A stretch of 64,000 nucleotides of DNA from Flavobacterium sp. Its GTDB lineage: Bacteria > Bacteroidota > Bacteroidia > Flavobacteriales > Flavobacteriaceae. Position numbers and translations under genes: made by a program. Positions 45,258 to 57,195 of this stretch are shown here, piece by piece. Numbering within the stretch: position 1 is the first letter of the stretch; each line of letters begins with the position of its first letter. A model generated the notes under the pieces. That model did no database searches. It had not been told where the DNA came from and saw only the letters and a list, made by a program, of their open reading frames with translations. The DNA lies in the NCBI GenBank assembly GCA_021740105.1, contig JAIPAM010000003.1:124001-188000 (forward strand), given 5' to 3'.

Positions 45258-46265
45258 TTAAAATTCGTATTGCACTGCAAAATTAGAATTTACAAATTTA
45301 CCAAATGCAAAGGTAGATTGTAAAAATACTTTATTAATTTTATACCTACAGGAAACTTCTCCTAAATAGTTTGTTTTAGTTTTGTAAATTTCTTTAATTT
45401 TTTCATTAAAAATAGCTTGAAAAGGAATAGCCTGTCCCGCAGGAACCTCTCCTATAAATTTATATTTTACATCACTTATATTAGCAATAATTCCGCCCAT
45501 AATTTCAAACCTTTTAAATTCTTTTGAAATATTGTATTGAAACTGCCAAGTATCTACTAACCCATTTATTTCATTAATTCCTAAATCAGGACCACTGTTG
45601 GCAGCTGGCGGAATAAAATCAAAACTAATATTCTCATTTGAAAAACAAACCAAACCAGACATATTGATCTTATTTTTAATTAATGATATGAAATATTGAT
45701 CTATATTGTGTTTTAAACCATAGCCATAAACTTGATAATTTCCACTTTTTAATTTGGTAACCGGAGCGTATTTCACAATTAGTTCTGAACCGAACCAAAG
45801 CGCTACAGATCCGGTGAAATGAGAATAATAAACCTGTTCTGCATTAACTCCTTGAGGGGTTTGAAAAAACACCTGGTCGTTACCAATATATCCATTCAAA
45901 TTATATTGCTGGCTATTTCCCAAAGTCGAAGGCACCGTAGCTGAGTTAACAGGAGCCCAATTGGCATCATAAATACTAAAAAAGGTAAAATCGGAATTTT
46001 TAATTTCAAATTCTCTATCCGCTTTTGGAACAAAAAAAACATTGCTATTAAATCCTAAAGTTACATCCCATAATTTTCGTTTTTTTGGAGAAGATACCCA
46101 ACCGGAAGATGCTTGATAAATTGACGCGTCTGATGCAGGAGTAATGTATCTATCACAATAGAAAATAGCATCATTTAGTAAACGACCAAATGCTTCTAAC
46201 TCTTGAGCAGTTTGTGAAAACGAAATAGTAGTAAATAATAAAAGTAGGAAATATAGCTTTTTCAT
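45258..46265 (-). CDS. DUF6588 family exported protein
   Basis: A 335-residue exported protein: signal peptide to about residue 18 (ending SFSQ), then a long beta-rich region with repeated aromatic strands and a C-terminal FAVQYEF, the type of final strand expected for an outer-membrane beta-barrel. It matches my recollection of the DUF6588 family of Bacteroidetes; function unknown. It directly follows gyrB (3 bp), so it is probably co-transcribed with it, though a functional link is doubtful. Confidence 0.7.
   Translation of the reverse strand: MKKLYFLLLLFTTISFSQTAQELEAFGRLLNDAIFYCDRYITPASDASIYQASSGWVSSPKKRKLWDVTLGFNSNVFFVPKADREFEIKNSDFTFFSIYDANWAPVNSATVPSTLGNSQQYNLNGYIGNDQVFFQTPQGVNAEQVYYSHFTGSVALWFGSELIVKYAPVTKLKSGNYQVYGYGLKHNIDQYFISLIKNKINMSGLVCFSNENISFDFIPPAANSGPDLGINEINGLVDTWQFQYNISKEFKRFEIMGGIIANISDVKYKFIGEVPAGQAIPFQAIFNEKIKEIYKTKTNYLGEVSCRYKINKVFLQSTFAFGKFVNSNFAVQYEF
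45278..45310 (-). promoter_or_regulatory. Candidate mdh promoter inside the DUF6588 coding end
   Basis: TAATTTTG (45285-45278, minus) matches TAnnTTTG; a TTG at 45310-45308 has 22-bp spacing. It lies 40 bp upstream of the mdh ATG. Confidence 0.45.
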
Positions 46266-46268
46266 TTA

Positions 46269-48257
<1,989 letters not shown>

Positions 48258-48352
48258 TCAAACAAGAATTAATATTCCCTTAAATCGCCTGTTTTGTGGC
48301 TTAAGTTATTAACATATATCGGTTAATTACTACGTGAATTTATAACTATAAA

Positions 48353-48377
48353 AAACGCTTACAAAAAGTAAGCGTTT
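48353..48377 (-). terminator. Terminator of asnB
   Basis: Perfect 10-bp stem AAACGCTTAC / GTAAGCGTTT with a five-base loop; on the minus strand it ends in a T-rich stretch. Confidence 0.85.
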
Positions 48378-48399
48378 AGGAACAAAATGTAATAACTAA

Positions 48400-50019
48400 C
48401 TAACTAAAAATCACACCTGTTTTAGCTATATCGGTATCAGCATTTACGTGAGCAGCATTTGCTCTACCGCTAGGATCTTGGTTTTCCTGCCATTTTGGAA
48501 TCCATTTTCGAACGGTTTCTGCGGCACTCGATTTTGGATAATATTTATGAAAAATAGTTCTATAATAATACGCCTCTTTAGTTGTAGGTGTATTATAAGG
48601 AAATAAAGAGTCCGCAGATTCTAATTCAGCATCAGTAACTTTTGATGAACAATATTCTATTAATTGATCAATCCAATTGTAACCTACTCCATCAGAAAAT
48701 TGCTCTTTCTGTCTCCACAAAACCTCATCAGGCAAATACGGATTATCTGGAGTGTCAAAAGCTTTTCTTAGAATGTATTTTTCTTTTCCATCATAGGTTT
48801 TAGGTTGCTTTTCTTCAGCTTTGATTAACATCGCTAAATCCAAAAAATCTTTATCTAAAAAGGGCACTCTTGCTTCTAATCCATGTGCCATGGTAGACTT
48901 ATCAGCTCTTAACAAATCGGCTGTAAATAATTTCTGGACTCTTTCTATCGATTCTTTTTGAAAATCAACTGCAGATGGAGCGTTTCTAAAATACAAATAA
49001 CCACCAAAAATTTCATCGGCCCCTTCACCTGATAAAACCACTTTTATTCCCCTATCAGTAATTGCTTTTGATAAGAAATACATTGGAGTACTAGCGCGAA
49101 TTGATGTTACATCATAGGTTTCTAAATGCCAAACTAATTTGTCTAATATTTCAATTCCTTGCTCTATTGTAAAGTGAATTTCATGGTGTTCAGTTCCTAA
49201 ATAGTCAGCTACTTTTTTTGCCGCTAAGGCATCTGGAGCATTGGCATCTAAACCAATTGAAAAGGAGTGTAATTTTTTACCCCTTTCCGCTAATAATCTA
49301 GAAGTTATTGAAGAAGTTAATGAAGAATCTAACCCTCCTGAAAGTAAAACTCCAATGGGTACATCGCTCATTAATCTTTTTCGCGTGGCCTCTGTTAATG
49401 AAGTTCTAATTAATTCCAAGTCCAATTCATGATCAGCTTTTAAATAATCTTCATATTCTGGATTGTAATATTTTACAAAACCTGTTTTTGGGGTGTAATA
49501 ATGTCCTGGAGGAAATGTAGAGAACGTTTTGCATTGATCAGCAATAGGTTTCATTTCAGAGGAAAAGTAATTACGTCCTCTTTCGTCCAATCCATAATAC
49601 AATGGTTTAACTCCCATTGGGTCTCGACCTGCCATATAATCGTCTCCATCAACTATTACGAATGCCCAATCTCCATCCAACCTATTGCAAAAATCATATC
49701 CAAATTCTTCATACAAATGAACAATAACTTCTGAATCTGATTTAGTTCTGAAAGTATGATGCTTCAAAATTCCATCCCTCAATTCTTGATGATTGTATAT
49801 TTCTCCATTGTGCACCATCCAGGCAGAATTTGAACCTTGAATGGGTTGTTTTCCCGAATGTAAATCTATAATTGATAAACGCTCATGGCTTAATATATGA
49901 CCTTTTTCTGTAACATGTAAGTCACTTTCATCTGGTCCGCGATGCGACATTCTTTTAGAAAGTGCCTTTACTAACTCTTCGTCTTTTCCTTTTCCAATAA
50001 TGGCTAAAATTCCACACAT
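48400..50019 (-). CDS. asnB: Asparagine synthase B (glutamine-hydrolysing)
   Basis: Makes asparagine from aspartate, ATP and glutamine. The N-terminal Ntn glutaminase begins Met-Cys2, the nucleophile, with the SHRGPDE and RLSIIDL turns; the C-terminal synthetase (about 210-520) has the pyrophosphate loop LSGGLDSS. Length (539) is close to Escherichia coli AsnB (554). Single gene with strong terminator. Confidence 0.96.
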   Translation of the reverse strand: MCGILAIIGKGKDEELVKALSKRMSHRGPDESDLHVTEKGHILSHERLSIIDLHSGKQPIQGSNSAWMVHNGEIYNHQELRDGILKHHTFRTKSDSEVIVHLYEEFGYDFCNRLDGDWAFVIVDGDDYMAGRDPMGVKPLYYGLDERGRNYFSSEMKPIADQCKTFSTFPPGHYYTPKTGFVKYYNPEYEDYLKADHELDLELIRTSLTEATRKRLMSDVPIGVLLSGGLDSSLTSSITSRLLAERGKKLHSFSIGLDANAPDALAAKKVADYLGTEHHEIHFTIEQGIEILDKLVWHLETYDVTSIRASTPMYFLSKAITDRGIKVVLSGEGADEIFGGYLYFRNAPSAVDFQKESIERVQKLFTADLLRADKSTMAHGLEARVPFLDKDFLDLAMLIKAEEKQPKTYDGKEKYILRKAFDTPDNPYLPDEVLWRQKEQFSDGVGYNWIDQLIEYCSSKVTDAELESADSLFPYNTPTTKEAYYYRTIFHKYYPKSSAAETVRKWIPKWQENQDPSGRANAAHVNADTDIAKTGVIFS

Positions 50020-50172
50020 AATATTATTTTTTACTTCTGCAAAGATGAGTATTTTGATTTCTATTCAAAACCAAATGAAATTATTTAGCTACAATTATAA
50101 ACAAAAAGTATTAATTTTACATAAAAAATTGCTTTTTCTAATAGGTTAAGTTATAAATCGTAATAACTGAAA

Positions 50173-50625
50173 TCAAGAAATGCTATCAATATGGTATTTA
50201 GTGCCATTAATTTCAAATTCAAACCCTACTTTATTGCTAATTAATTTTTCCCCAAGTGGAGATTGTGGTGATAGTGCAATAATACTAACTTGGTCAATGG
50301 TGATTTTAGGTAAAGCCAAACTTAAATACAAATAAATTCCATTGGCTTGAACTAGGCTACCTAATGCAATTGTAGAATGTGATGAATTGGAGTCTATTTT
50401 GTCTAAAATGGCTTTTTGTTCAATAACTTCTTTAAGTTTATAATTGAGTTTTTCCTGTTCCAAATGCATCATTGACAAAGTAGTTTCGTGTTTGTCGCCA
50501 GCCGATCCTTTGGCATCATTCTTCGAATCTTCTGTCAATGCTGCTATCATGTCTCGAAAAATATCAATTTTATCTTGAACCTGACGGGTATAGTGTTGGT
50601 GTATTTTTTGTTTGAATGTCATCAT
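50173..50625 (-). CDS. GreA/GreB-family transcription elongation factor-like protein
   Basis: A 150-residue protein with the two-part Gre layout: an N-terminal coiled coil (about 1-80) whose tip carries Asp44 and Glu47 in GDKHET, the same spacing as the catalytic Asp41/Glu44 of GreA, and a C-terminal FKBP-like domain ending SPQSPLGEKLISNKVGFEFEING. Gre factors enter the RNA polymerase secondary channel and stimulate transcript cleavage. Sequence outside these points is divergent and homologues are sometimes misannotated as 3-oxoacyl-ACP synthase. It lies 54 bp upstream of no obvious partner and is co-directional with the barrel gene behind it. Confidence 0.75.
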   Translation of the reverse strand: MMTFKQKIHQHYTRQVQDKIDIFRDMIAALTEDSKNDAKGSAGDKHETTLSMMHLEQEKLNYKLKEVIEQKAILDKIDSNSSHSTIALGSLVQANGIYLYLSLALPKITIDQVSIIALSPQSPLGEKLISNKVGFEFEINGTKYHIDSIS

Positions 50626-50679
50626 GAAAAATTAACCACAAAAGACACATCTGTATAATGTGTCAATGTGCTAAAAAAA

Positions 50680-52425
50680 TTAAAAATCAAATTTATAACT
50701 TGCTCCTAACAATACTTGAAGTCCTTGTACTGGATAATTTATCCACTTTTGATAGGATTGATTGGCAATATTATTAAATTTTAAAAATCCTGTTAATCGA
50801 TCGCTATGATTGTAACCAATATTTAAATTAGCATCAAAATAACCTTTTATCATTGTAGTCTCAGGATAATAAGCCGGCGGAAAAATAGTGATCATGCTTT
50901 GAATATAAACAAGGTCTTTTCGTTCGCCAACGTAGAATATATTTGCACCAGCAAACCATTTTTTAGTAATATTTACATTCATAGAAGCTCCTAATTTTAA
51001 AGTTGGCAAATTCCAAGCTTCTTCTTGATTAGTGGTGAAAAAACGACTGTAAGAAGCATTTAAACCTAACGAAACATTCTTAGAGTAATCGGCTTTTAAT
51101 TCTCCGAAAAAATTCATGGTTTTTATATCATCGTAAACTACATCAAATGAATTTCCAAATTGGTAGCTTTCGGAATTTGTTGCGAACATATTGAATTGAT
51201 TGCTCACAAAAAGCGGCTTGTTTTTTTCATTTTGAATCGATCCACGAAGCGTATAACTTATTTGGTTGGATAATTTACCTTTCAATCCAGCAAATAAATC
51301 AAACTGTTTGTCGGTTGGAGCTATGGCTAATGTTGGCGATACAAAAGGATTTTCATTAGAAAAATCACGATACGAGTTTTGATCTAAACTACCTTCCACC
51401 CCAGAATAAAAAATCATGAAATCACCAACTAGTTTTAACGAAGCATTTACTTGCGGATATACAAATATTTTACTACTATTATTTTTAATATCGGCGCTAT
51501 AAAATACCGCTGCTCCTATATTTAAATCCAAACCATTTTTATCGATAACAACGCTTGGGTGAACACCAAAATTGGTAAATCCATATTGTATGGAATTGGT
51601 TCCGGAGAAGTTATTCTCAAAATTCCCTCCTAAATAATCCACAATAAAATTCGTTTTAATTTTTTGATTAAATAGGCTTATTTCAAATGAAGGTTTCATA
51701 AAAAATCGGTTCTCAACAGAGTTATTGTCGTCCCAAAATCGGTTGTATTTGAAACTTGCATCTTTAAAAAAGCTATCAGTTAAACTTAAATTTGTTCCAA
51801 TATAAAAATTATTAAAAGTGTGTTTAGGGTTGATTCTATCAATTGTTGTTTGAGTAAAATTTTCCGGAATTCCATACCAATTATAAATTTGATTTTGATA
51901 GCCGAAATCCGAAATCCACGTCAAATTTTGAAGTTGATTTCCATAGGTTAAATCTACAGAAGTAGTATAGAAATCGTTTTTTAAAGGAACTCCTTTTATA
52001 CCGCCTTGAGAAGAAAGATGTCTGAACATTCCTCCAACATATTCGTGATCACTGATATTCTCTGTTACAAAAAGTTCAGCATTTAAAGTAGTATAATTTC
52101 CCAAACCTAGATTCGCAAAGTTTTTATATAATTTCTCCGCTGGTGATTTATCAACATTAGCCGCACGCCCCTTTGAAGGAACAAAAGTAGAGGCTACGGG
52201 AAATGAAAAAAAGTTGTACTTAACACCCTCTTTTTTAGAGTTATCAGCATCTTCAAGCGAAGGTATTTCCTTTACTTTAAAAGCATCAGAAATTGTTGGA
52301 GTATATGGTTTTACAACGTTTACTACTTCGGTTCCTATATTCTCCTCTTTCTTTTGAGCAAAAGAAAAATGGAAAGAAAGTAGAATTAAAACTAGTCCAA
52401 TATTATTTTGAAATATCTTTGTCAT
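50680..52425 (-). CDS. TonB-dependent receptor-like outer-membrane barrel without plug
   Basis: A 581-residue exported protein: signal peptide to about residue 23 (ending FSFAQ), a linker (about 25-110) with EVVNVVKPYTPTISDAFKVK, then about 450 residues of alternating aromatic/polar strands typical of an outer-membrane beta-barrel ending in ...LLGASYKFDF with a C-terminal Phe. I see no plug domain or carboxypeptidase-regulatory domain, and the chain is shorter than true TonB-dependent receptors. It is in an operon with the TPR protein upstream (13 bp). A scaffold or assembly role is possible. Confidence 0.75.
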   Translation of the reverse strand: MTKIFQNNIGLVLILLSFHFSFAQKKEENIGTEVVNVVKPYTPTISDAFKVKEIPSLEDADNSKKEGVKYNFFSFPVASTFVPSKGRAANVDKSPAEKLYKNFANLGLGNYTTLNAELFVTENISDHEYVGGMFRHLSSQGGIKGVPLKNDFYTTSVDLTYGNQLQNLTWISDFGYQNQIYNWYGIPENFTQTTIDRINPKHTFNNFYIGTNLSLTDSFFKDASFKYNRFWDDNNSVENRFFMKPSFEISLFNQKIKTNFIVDYLGGNFENNFSGTNSIQYGFTNFGVHPSVVIDKNGLDLNIGAAVFYSADIKNNSSKIFVYPQVNASLKLVGDFMIFYSGVEGSLDQNSYRDFSNENPFVSPTLAIAPTDKQFDLFAGLKGKLSNQISYTLRGSIQNEKNKPLFVSNQFNMFATNSESYQFGNSFDVVYDDIKTMNFFGELKADYSKNVSLGLNASYSRFFTTNQEEAWNLPTLKLGASMNVNITKKWFAGANIFYVGERKDLVYIQSMITIFPPAYYPETTMIKGYFDANLNIGYNHSDRLTGFLKFNNIANQSYQKWINYPVQGLQVLLGASYKFDF

Positions 52426-52438
52426 TTGATTGCTTTAT

Positions 52439-55400
52439 TTAATTTGTAATCGACGAATTTGTCTTAGCCTCTTCGGTTTTAATACGCTCTAATTCCTTTT
52501 GAGCATCTTCAACAACATCTGGAAATGAAGTAAAATTCTTGATCACACTATCTAAAATATAGGTAGCCTGAAAACTATCTTTCAATCCGTAGAAATTTTT
52601 AGCCATAACCACCAATCCTTTTGCTCCAAAATATTGATATCCAGAATAATCTTTAGTTAATTTTTGAACTATCGTATTGGACTCTTCAAATTTTCCATCT
52701 GCATTCTTAAAATAAGCATCAAAATACAACGCTTCAGCAGCCAACTCCCCTTTCGCGATGGTCAATAATTTTGAATAAGCTTGACGAGCTTTTACCAAAT
52801 CACCCGAATTAAAAGCAGCTCTAGCAATAATTATTTGAGCGTCACTTTTAACTTTATCATCCGTTTTTGGATTACTTAACACTTTGTCAGCATATAAAAC
52901 AGCGTTTACATAATCCTTTTTTTCGTAGTAGGTTTTCATCAAATTCGCTTGCGCAAATGTTATATTTTGAGGAAAATCAGCTTCAGTTTCCAATCGTTTT
53001 AATACTTCAATTAACTTATCAACTTCATTGGATTTTATATGGATTTGAGCTAATCTTGCCAACGCTTGTTCAGTAAACTCATTTCTAGATTTTGAAATCA
53101 CATACTCATAATTCGCAACTGCATTGGCTTCTAATCCGTCAGCATAATAGGATTGAGCTAAATAAAAATTAGCATTCAAAGCATGATTGCCATTTTGGAA
53201 TTTAGAAATATAACTAATAAAACCTGAAATAGCTTGCTTGGTGTTATTTTGCAAAAATTGTTTTTCTGCAGCTTCAAATGTGTCGTTATCCAATTCGGCA
53301 TCTGTCACCGAAACAAAATCTAAAGTTCTTACCCAAGTTGCATATTCATCGACTTTCCCATTGTCCACATAAATTATTCTAGCGGTAGAAACGGCTTCTA
53401 AGGCTTCTGGAGATTTTGGGAATTCTGCTGCAACTTTCTTAAATTTTGCAATTGCCAAATCGTCTTTTTCGGTATTGTAATAAACCAAACCCTGACGTAA
53501 TATTGATTTTGAAGCGTAGGAACCTTTTTTAAATTCGCTTAATAATTGATCGTAAGCTTTAATTGCTAAATCATAATTTTTCTCTGCCACATAAGTATTT
53601 CCTAATTCAAACAAAGCATCGTCACGGTATTGGGATTTTGAATAGGTTGCAATTAACTTATTCAAATCTTCAATTTTCTTGTCATTTTTAGATACAAAAC
53701 CGTAGCTAATTGCTTTTTGAAATGCTGCATAATCTGCATCAATACTTTTCAAATCGATTGCTTTATTATAGGCATCCATTGCTGGCCAGTATTTTGCTGT
53801 AACAAATCGGCTGTCACCCAAACGCAAATACGCATCGTTTAAACGGATTTTATCGTCTTTTACAGACTCAACATGCGCTTGAAAAAAATCACCCGCTTGA
53901 TCGTACTCTTTTATTTTAAAATAGGAATAAGCAATATTATAATTGATATTCTTATACTCTGAAGTGATTTTCGATTCCGGAAAAGCCATAAATTGTTTAA
54001 AACTTATCAATGATTCGTTGAAATTATCCAAAACAAATTCTGTTTCTCCTTTCCAAAAAGTAGCGCGACAAGTGAATTTTGCGTCTTGTTGTTCGCTTAT
54101 AGATTTCTGGAACATTGACAATGCCTCTTGATAATTTCCATCAGTAAATAATTCTAAACCTCTGTAAAAGGTAACTTTTTGATAAGCTTGTTTATTCGCA
54201 AAATTTCTATTTTTTTCTAATAACTCTAAAGCGCCTTTATAATTTTTAGAGGTAATAAAGGAATTAATCAAAAGTGTTTCAACGTCATTCTTACTTAGTG
54301 AATTTGGATATTTATTTAAAAATGAGGTTAAAACATCCGGAATACTTTGGTAAGAATTTCCAATGTCATAGCTCAACTTCGCATAATTAAGAAATGCATC
54401 TTCTTGAATATTCATATCAAATGTCATTTCAGATGAATTTTTAAATGCGTTCAACGCTTGTTGTTTTCTGTTGGTTTTCAAATAACTTTGACCCAAATGA
54501 TAATAGGCATTTTGAGCGACAATGTCTTTTCCATCTATAATTTTGTTGAACTGGGTAATTGCGTTTTCAAAATCATTTTGCTGATAATAAGCAAATCCTA
54601 ATTGGTAATAATCGATATTGTTCCACTTTCCTTTCTTGCCTTTATACTGATTTAAAAACGGAATGGCTTTATCAAATTGGTTCAAATTGAAATAACTTTC
54701 CCCAATAATTTTATTCAATTCCGATTTTTCTAACGCATTAGATTTAGCCAAAGCTTGTGATCCAAGGTCAATTGCTTTTTGAAAATCTCCCGATTTAAAA
54801 CTCATATCGGATTGAAAATAAGATAACTTTTCTTTGTATTTTTCTTCTCCAGCCACTTGGTCAAAATACTTATTAGCATTTTTGTAGTCCTCTCCTTCAT
54901 AGGCCATAAAGCCTAAATAATACTTGGCTTGCGCTCCGTATATTTTTGAACTTAGCACTTTATTGAAATACGAAGTAGCTTGTAATTTATTCTTGGCAGC
55001 GAAAAAAGCGTAACCTTTTTGAAAATTGAATTTGTCAATCTCTTCATTATTCAAACTGTTTTCGTCCACTTTATCTAACCATTTTAATGACTGCGTAAAA
55101 CTTCCTTGCTCAAAATAGTGTTGTGCAATTTCTAGGTAAGCTATATTCAATTTTGGACTTGTAGGGTAATCAGAAATAAAATTTTCCACCAACACATCCG
55201 AATTCGATTGATTGAGTTTAATTGCACAAATAGCAGAATAGAAGGCGCAATCAGATAGAATTTCTTGCCCAAGTTGTTCTAATTTTACTTTTTCAAAAAT
55301 GATTTGGGCTGATAAATACTGTTTGCTTTTGTAAAGAGAAATGGCCTGATTAAAGGCTTCTAAATCGTTGGTATAAATTTCTGATTTCTGTGCGGAAACT

Positions 55401-55453
55401 GTTGTTATGAAAATTAAAAACAACATTAAAAAAAGCCTAGATGGATTTCTCAT
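52439..55453 (-). CDS. Large periplasmic tetratricopeptide repeat protein
   Basis: A 1004-residue exported protein from the start at 55453 (MRNPSRLF), which gives a normal signal peptide ending TVSAQ; a longer reading has an unconvincing hydrophobic extension. The rest is a near-continuous array of TPR units, 20 or more, with the A/Y-rich helix pattern such as YYQLGFAYYQQNDFENAITQF and ALFELGNTYVAEKNYDLAI. TPR arrays of this type bind partner proteins. It is followed 13 bp later by the plugless barrel gene, implying a two-protein envelope complex. Confidence 0.88.
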   Translation of the reverse strand: MRNPSRLFLMLFLIFITTVSAQKSEIYTNDLEAFNQAISLYKSKQYLSAQIIFEKVKLEQLGQEILSDCAFYSAICAIKLNQSNSDVLVENFISDYPTSPKLNIAYLEIAQHYFEQGSFTQSLKWLDKVDENSLNNEEIDKFNFQKGYAFFAAKNKLQATSYFNKVLSSKIYGAQAKYYLGFMAYEGEDYKNANKYFDQVAGEEKYKEKLSYFQSDMSFKSGDFQKAIDLGSQALAKSNALEKSELNKIIGESYFNLNQFDKAIPFLNQYKGKKGKWNNIDYYQLGFAYYQQNDFENAITQFNKIIDGKDIVAQNAYYHLGQSYLKTNRKQQALNAFKNSSEMTFDMNIQEDAFLNYAKLSYDIGNSYQSIPDVLTSFLNKYPNSLSKNDVETLLINSFITSKNYKGALELLEKNRNFANKQAYQKVTFYRGLELFTDGNYQEALSMFQKSISEQQDAKFTCRATFWKGETEFVLDNFNESLISFKQFMAFPESKITSEYKNINYNIAYSYFKIKEYDQAGDFFQAHVESVKDDKIRLNDAYLRLGDSRFVTAKYWPAMDAYNKAIDLKSIDADYAAFQKAISYGFVSKNDKKIEDLNKLIATYSKSQYRDDALFELGNTYVAEKNYDLAIKAYDQLLSEFKKGSYASKSILRQGLVYYNTEKDDLAIAKFKKVAAEFPKSPEALEAVSTARIIYVDNGKVDEYATWVRTLDFVSVTDAELDNDTFEAAEKQFLQNNTKQAISGFISYISKFQNGNHALNANFYLAQSYYADGLEANAVANYEYVISKSRNEFTEQALARLAQIHIKSNEVDKLIEVLKRLETEADFPQNITFAQANLMKTYYEKKDYVNAVLYADKVLSNPKTDDKVKSDAQIIIARAAFNSGDLVKARQAYSKLLTIAKGELAAEALYFDAYFKNADGKFEESNTIVQKLTKDYSGYQYFGAKGLVVMAKNFYGLKDSFQATYILDSVIKNFTSFPDVVEDAQKELERIKTEEAKTNSSITN

Positions 55454-55612
55454 AAGAGTATAAATTATTACAATCAAATATATCAATTTCTATAACCTAT
55501 AACGAACTTAATCTCGTTATTATTATGAACATCTTTTTAAACAATAAATAAGAAATATGAAATTGGTATTTCACTAAAACTTATTACTTTTACAAAATAA
55601 ACAAGAAATCAT

Positions 55613-56296
55613 ATGTCACAACCTATTTTATTTTTAAGAAACGTAACTATTTACCAAGAAGAAAAAGTCATTTTAACGAATGTTAATTTAGAAGTAAACC
55701 AAGGTGAATTCATTTATTTAATTGGAAAAACAGGTTCTGGGAAAAGTAGTTTTATGAAAACATTATACGCCGATTTACCTTTAACAGAAGGGCAATCGAA
55801 CGTTGTGAATTTTGATTTAGCAACTTTAAAAGAAGATGACATTCCATTTTTAAGAAGAAAATTAGGAATTGTATTTCAAGACTTTAAATTGTTACCAGAC
55901 CGAACTGTTAACGACAATATGATTTTTGTTTTAAAAGCTACAGGCTGGATTGATGTTACTGAAATGCAAAATAAAATAGATGAAGTGCTTGGAAAAGTAG
56001 ATATGAAGTCATTTGCAACTAAAATGCCGCACCAGTTATCCGGCGGAGAACAACAACGTGTTGCAATTGCTAGAGCTTTATTAAATGATCCAGAATTAAT
56101 ATTGGCTGATGAGCCAACTGGAAATCTTGATCCTCAAACAAGTATTGAAGTTATGGAAGTATTAAGAAAGATTAATGCTTCAGGGAAGACTGTAATAATG
56201 GCTACTCACGATTATGCACTTCTAGTGAAATATCCATCAAAAACTTTAAAATGTGAAGACAGTGCTATTTTTGAAGTGGTCCAAAAAATAGCATAA
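55613..56296 (+). CDS. ftsE: Cell division ATP-binding protein FtsE
   Basis: An ABC ATPase of 227 residues with Walker [10 protein letters not shown] (38-46), signature [15 protein letters not shown], and Walker [14 protein letters not shown]. This close match to FtsE, which with FtsX activates peptidoglycan hydrolases at the septum, is stronger than to LolD/MacB, but no ftsX gene is adjacent, so the assignment is by sequence type. Its TAA stop overlaps the ATG of a glycosyltransferase gene (TAATG). Confidence 0.88.
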   Translation: MSQPILFLRNVTIYQEEKVILTNVNLEVNQGEFIYLIGKTGSGKSSFMKTLYADLPLTEGQSNVVNFDLATLKEDDIPFLRRKLGIVFQDFKLLPDRTVNDNMIFVLKATGWIDVTEMQNKIDEVLGKVDMKSFATKMPHQLSGGEQQRVAIARALLNDPELILADEPTGNLDPQTSIEVMEVLRKINASGKTVIMATHDYALLVKYPSKTLKCEDSAIFEVVQKIA

Positions 56297-57195
56297 TGCT
56301 CTCTGTTCTCATTCCAATATACAATTACAATGCTTATCCATTAATCTTGGAACTTCACAAGCAATGTCTGGAATGCAGTATTGTTTTTGAAATTTTATGT
56401 CAGGATGATGCTTCAAATTCTGATTTAAATTCAGAAAATGAAAAAATAAATTATTTATCCAATTGCAATTTTACCGAACTTAAAGTAAATATTGCTCACA
56501 GGCAAAATAGAAATTTTCTTGCTAACAAAGCGCAATATGAAAATTTACTATTTATTGATGGAGATTCAATAATTATTAGAAGCAATTATATATCAAGTTA
56601 TATTTCTTGGTTGACTAATTTTGATGTTGTTTATGGTGGCCGTTTACATCCGGAAAAATGTCCATCAAACAATCAAAAACTTAGATGGAAATATGGCAAA
56701 TTCATTGAAGATAAAAAGGTGAATTTAAGAAATTCTGCCCCTTTTCAATCTTTATTATTTAACAATACGGTAATTAAAAAAGCTTGGTTTGATAAAGTAA
56801 AATTTGACTCACAAATAACAAAATACGGCCATGACGACACCCAACTTTCTTGTCAACTCAGCACGTTAAATTTAAAATTAAAACACATTGACAACCCAGT
56901 TGAACATGGTGATATCGATTCAAATGAAGCCTATTTAAAAAAATCAAAAAGTTCTTTAGAAAATTTAGTTATTTTGTTTGAAGAAGGAAAAATAAATACA
57001 CACTTTTCAAGGTTAATCTCTTTATTATTGATGTTAAATAAATTACACTTAACCTATTTAATATCCTTGATTTACAAGAGTATTGAAGGCTCACTAATTA
57101 GAAATTTGAAAGGTAAAAACCCTAATTTATTACTCTATAATATTTTTAGAATCGGCTATTTATGTAAAATTAGCGCTGAAAAACCTAAGAACTAA
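56296..57195 (+). CDS. Family 2 glycosyltransferase coupled to ftsE
   Basis: A 299-residue GT-A fold enzyme. The N-terminal IPIYNYNAYPLILEL start, an acidic CQDDASNSD turn (about 36-44), and IDGDS (about 93-97) as the DxD metal site fit GT2. The C-terminal 100 residues are lysine-rich and helical. Its start overlaps the ftsE stop by one base, so it is probably translated by coupling. Its end overlaps the convergent GT4 gene by 11 bp. Donor and acceptor sugars are unknown. Confidence 0.85.
   Translation: MLSVLIPIYNYNAYPLILELHKQCLECSIVFEILCQDDASNSDLNSENEKINYLSNCNFTELKVNIAHRQNRNFLANKAQYENLLFIDGDSIIIRSNYISSYISWLTNFDVVYGGRLHPEKCPSNNQKLRWKYGKFIEDKKVNLRNSAPFQSLLFNNTVIKKAWFDKVKFDSQITKYGHDDTQLSCQLSTLNLKLKHIDNPVEHGDIDSNEAYLKKSKSSLENLVILFEEGKINTHFSRLISLLLMLNKLHLTYLISLIYKSIEGSLIRNLKGKNPNLLLYNIFRIGYLCKISAEKPKN

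Noticed and set aside
45239..45280. 14-residue extension of malate dehydrogenase
   Set aside because: It overlaps the DUF6588 coding end and lies before the conserved MKVTIVGAGN start.
48279..48305. CTTAA..TTAAG hairpin upstream of gyrB
   Set aside because: The stem needs a three-base bulge, is A/T-rich and has no supporting context; likely chance.
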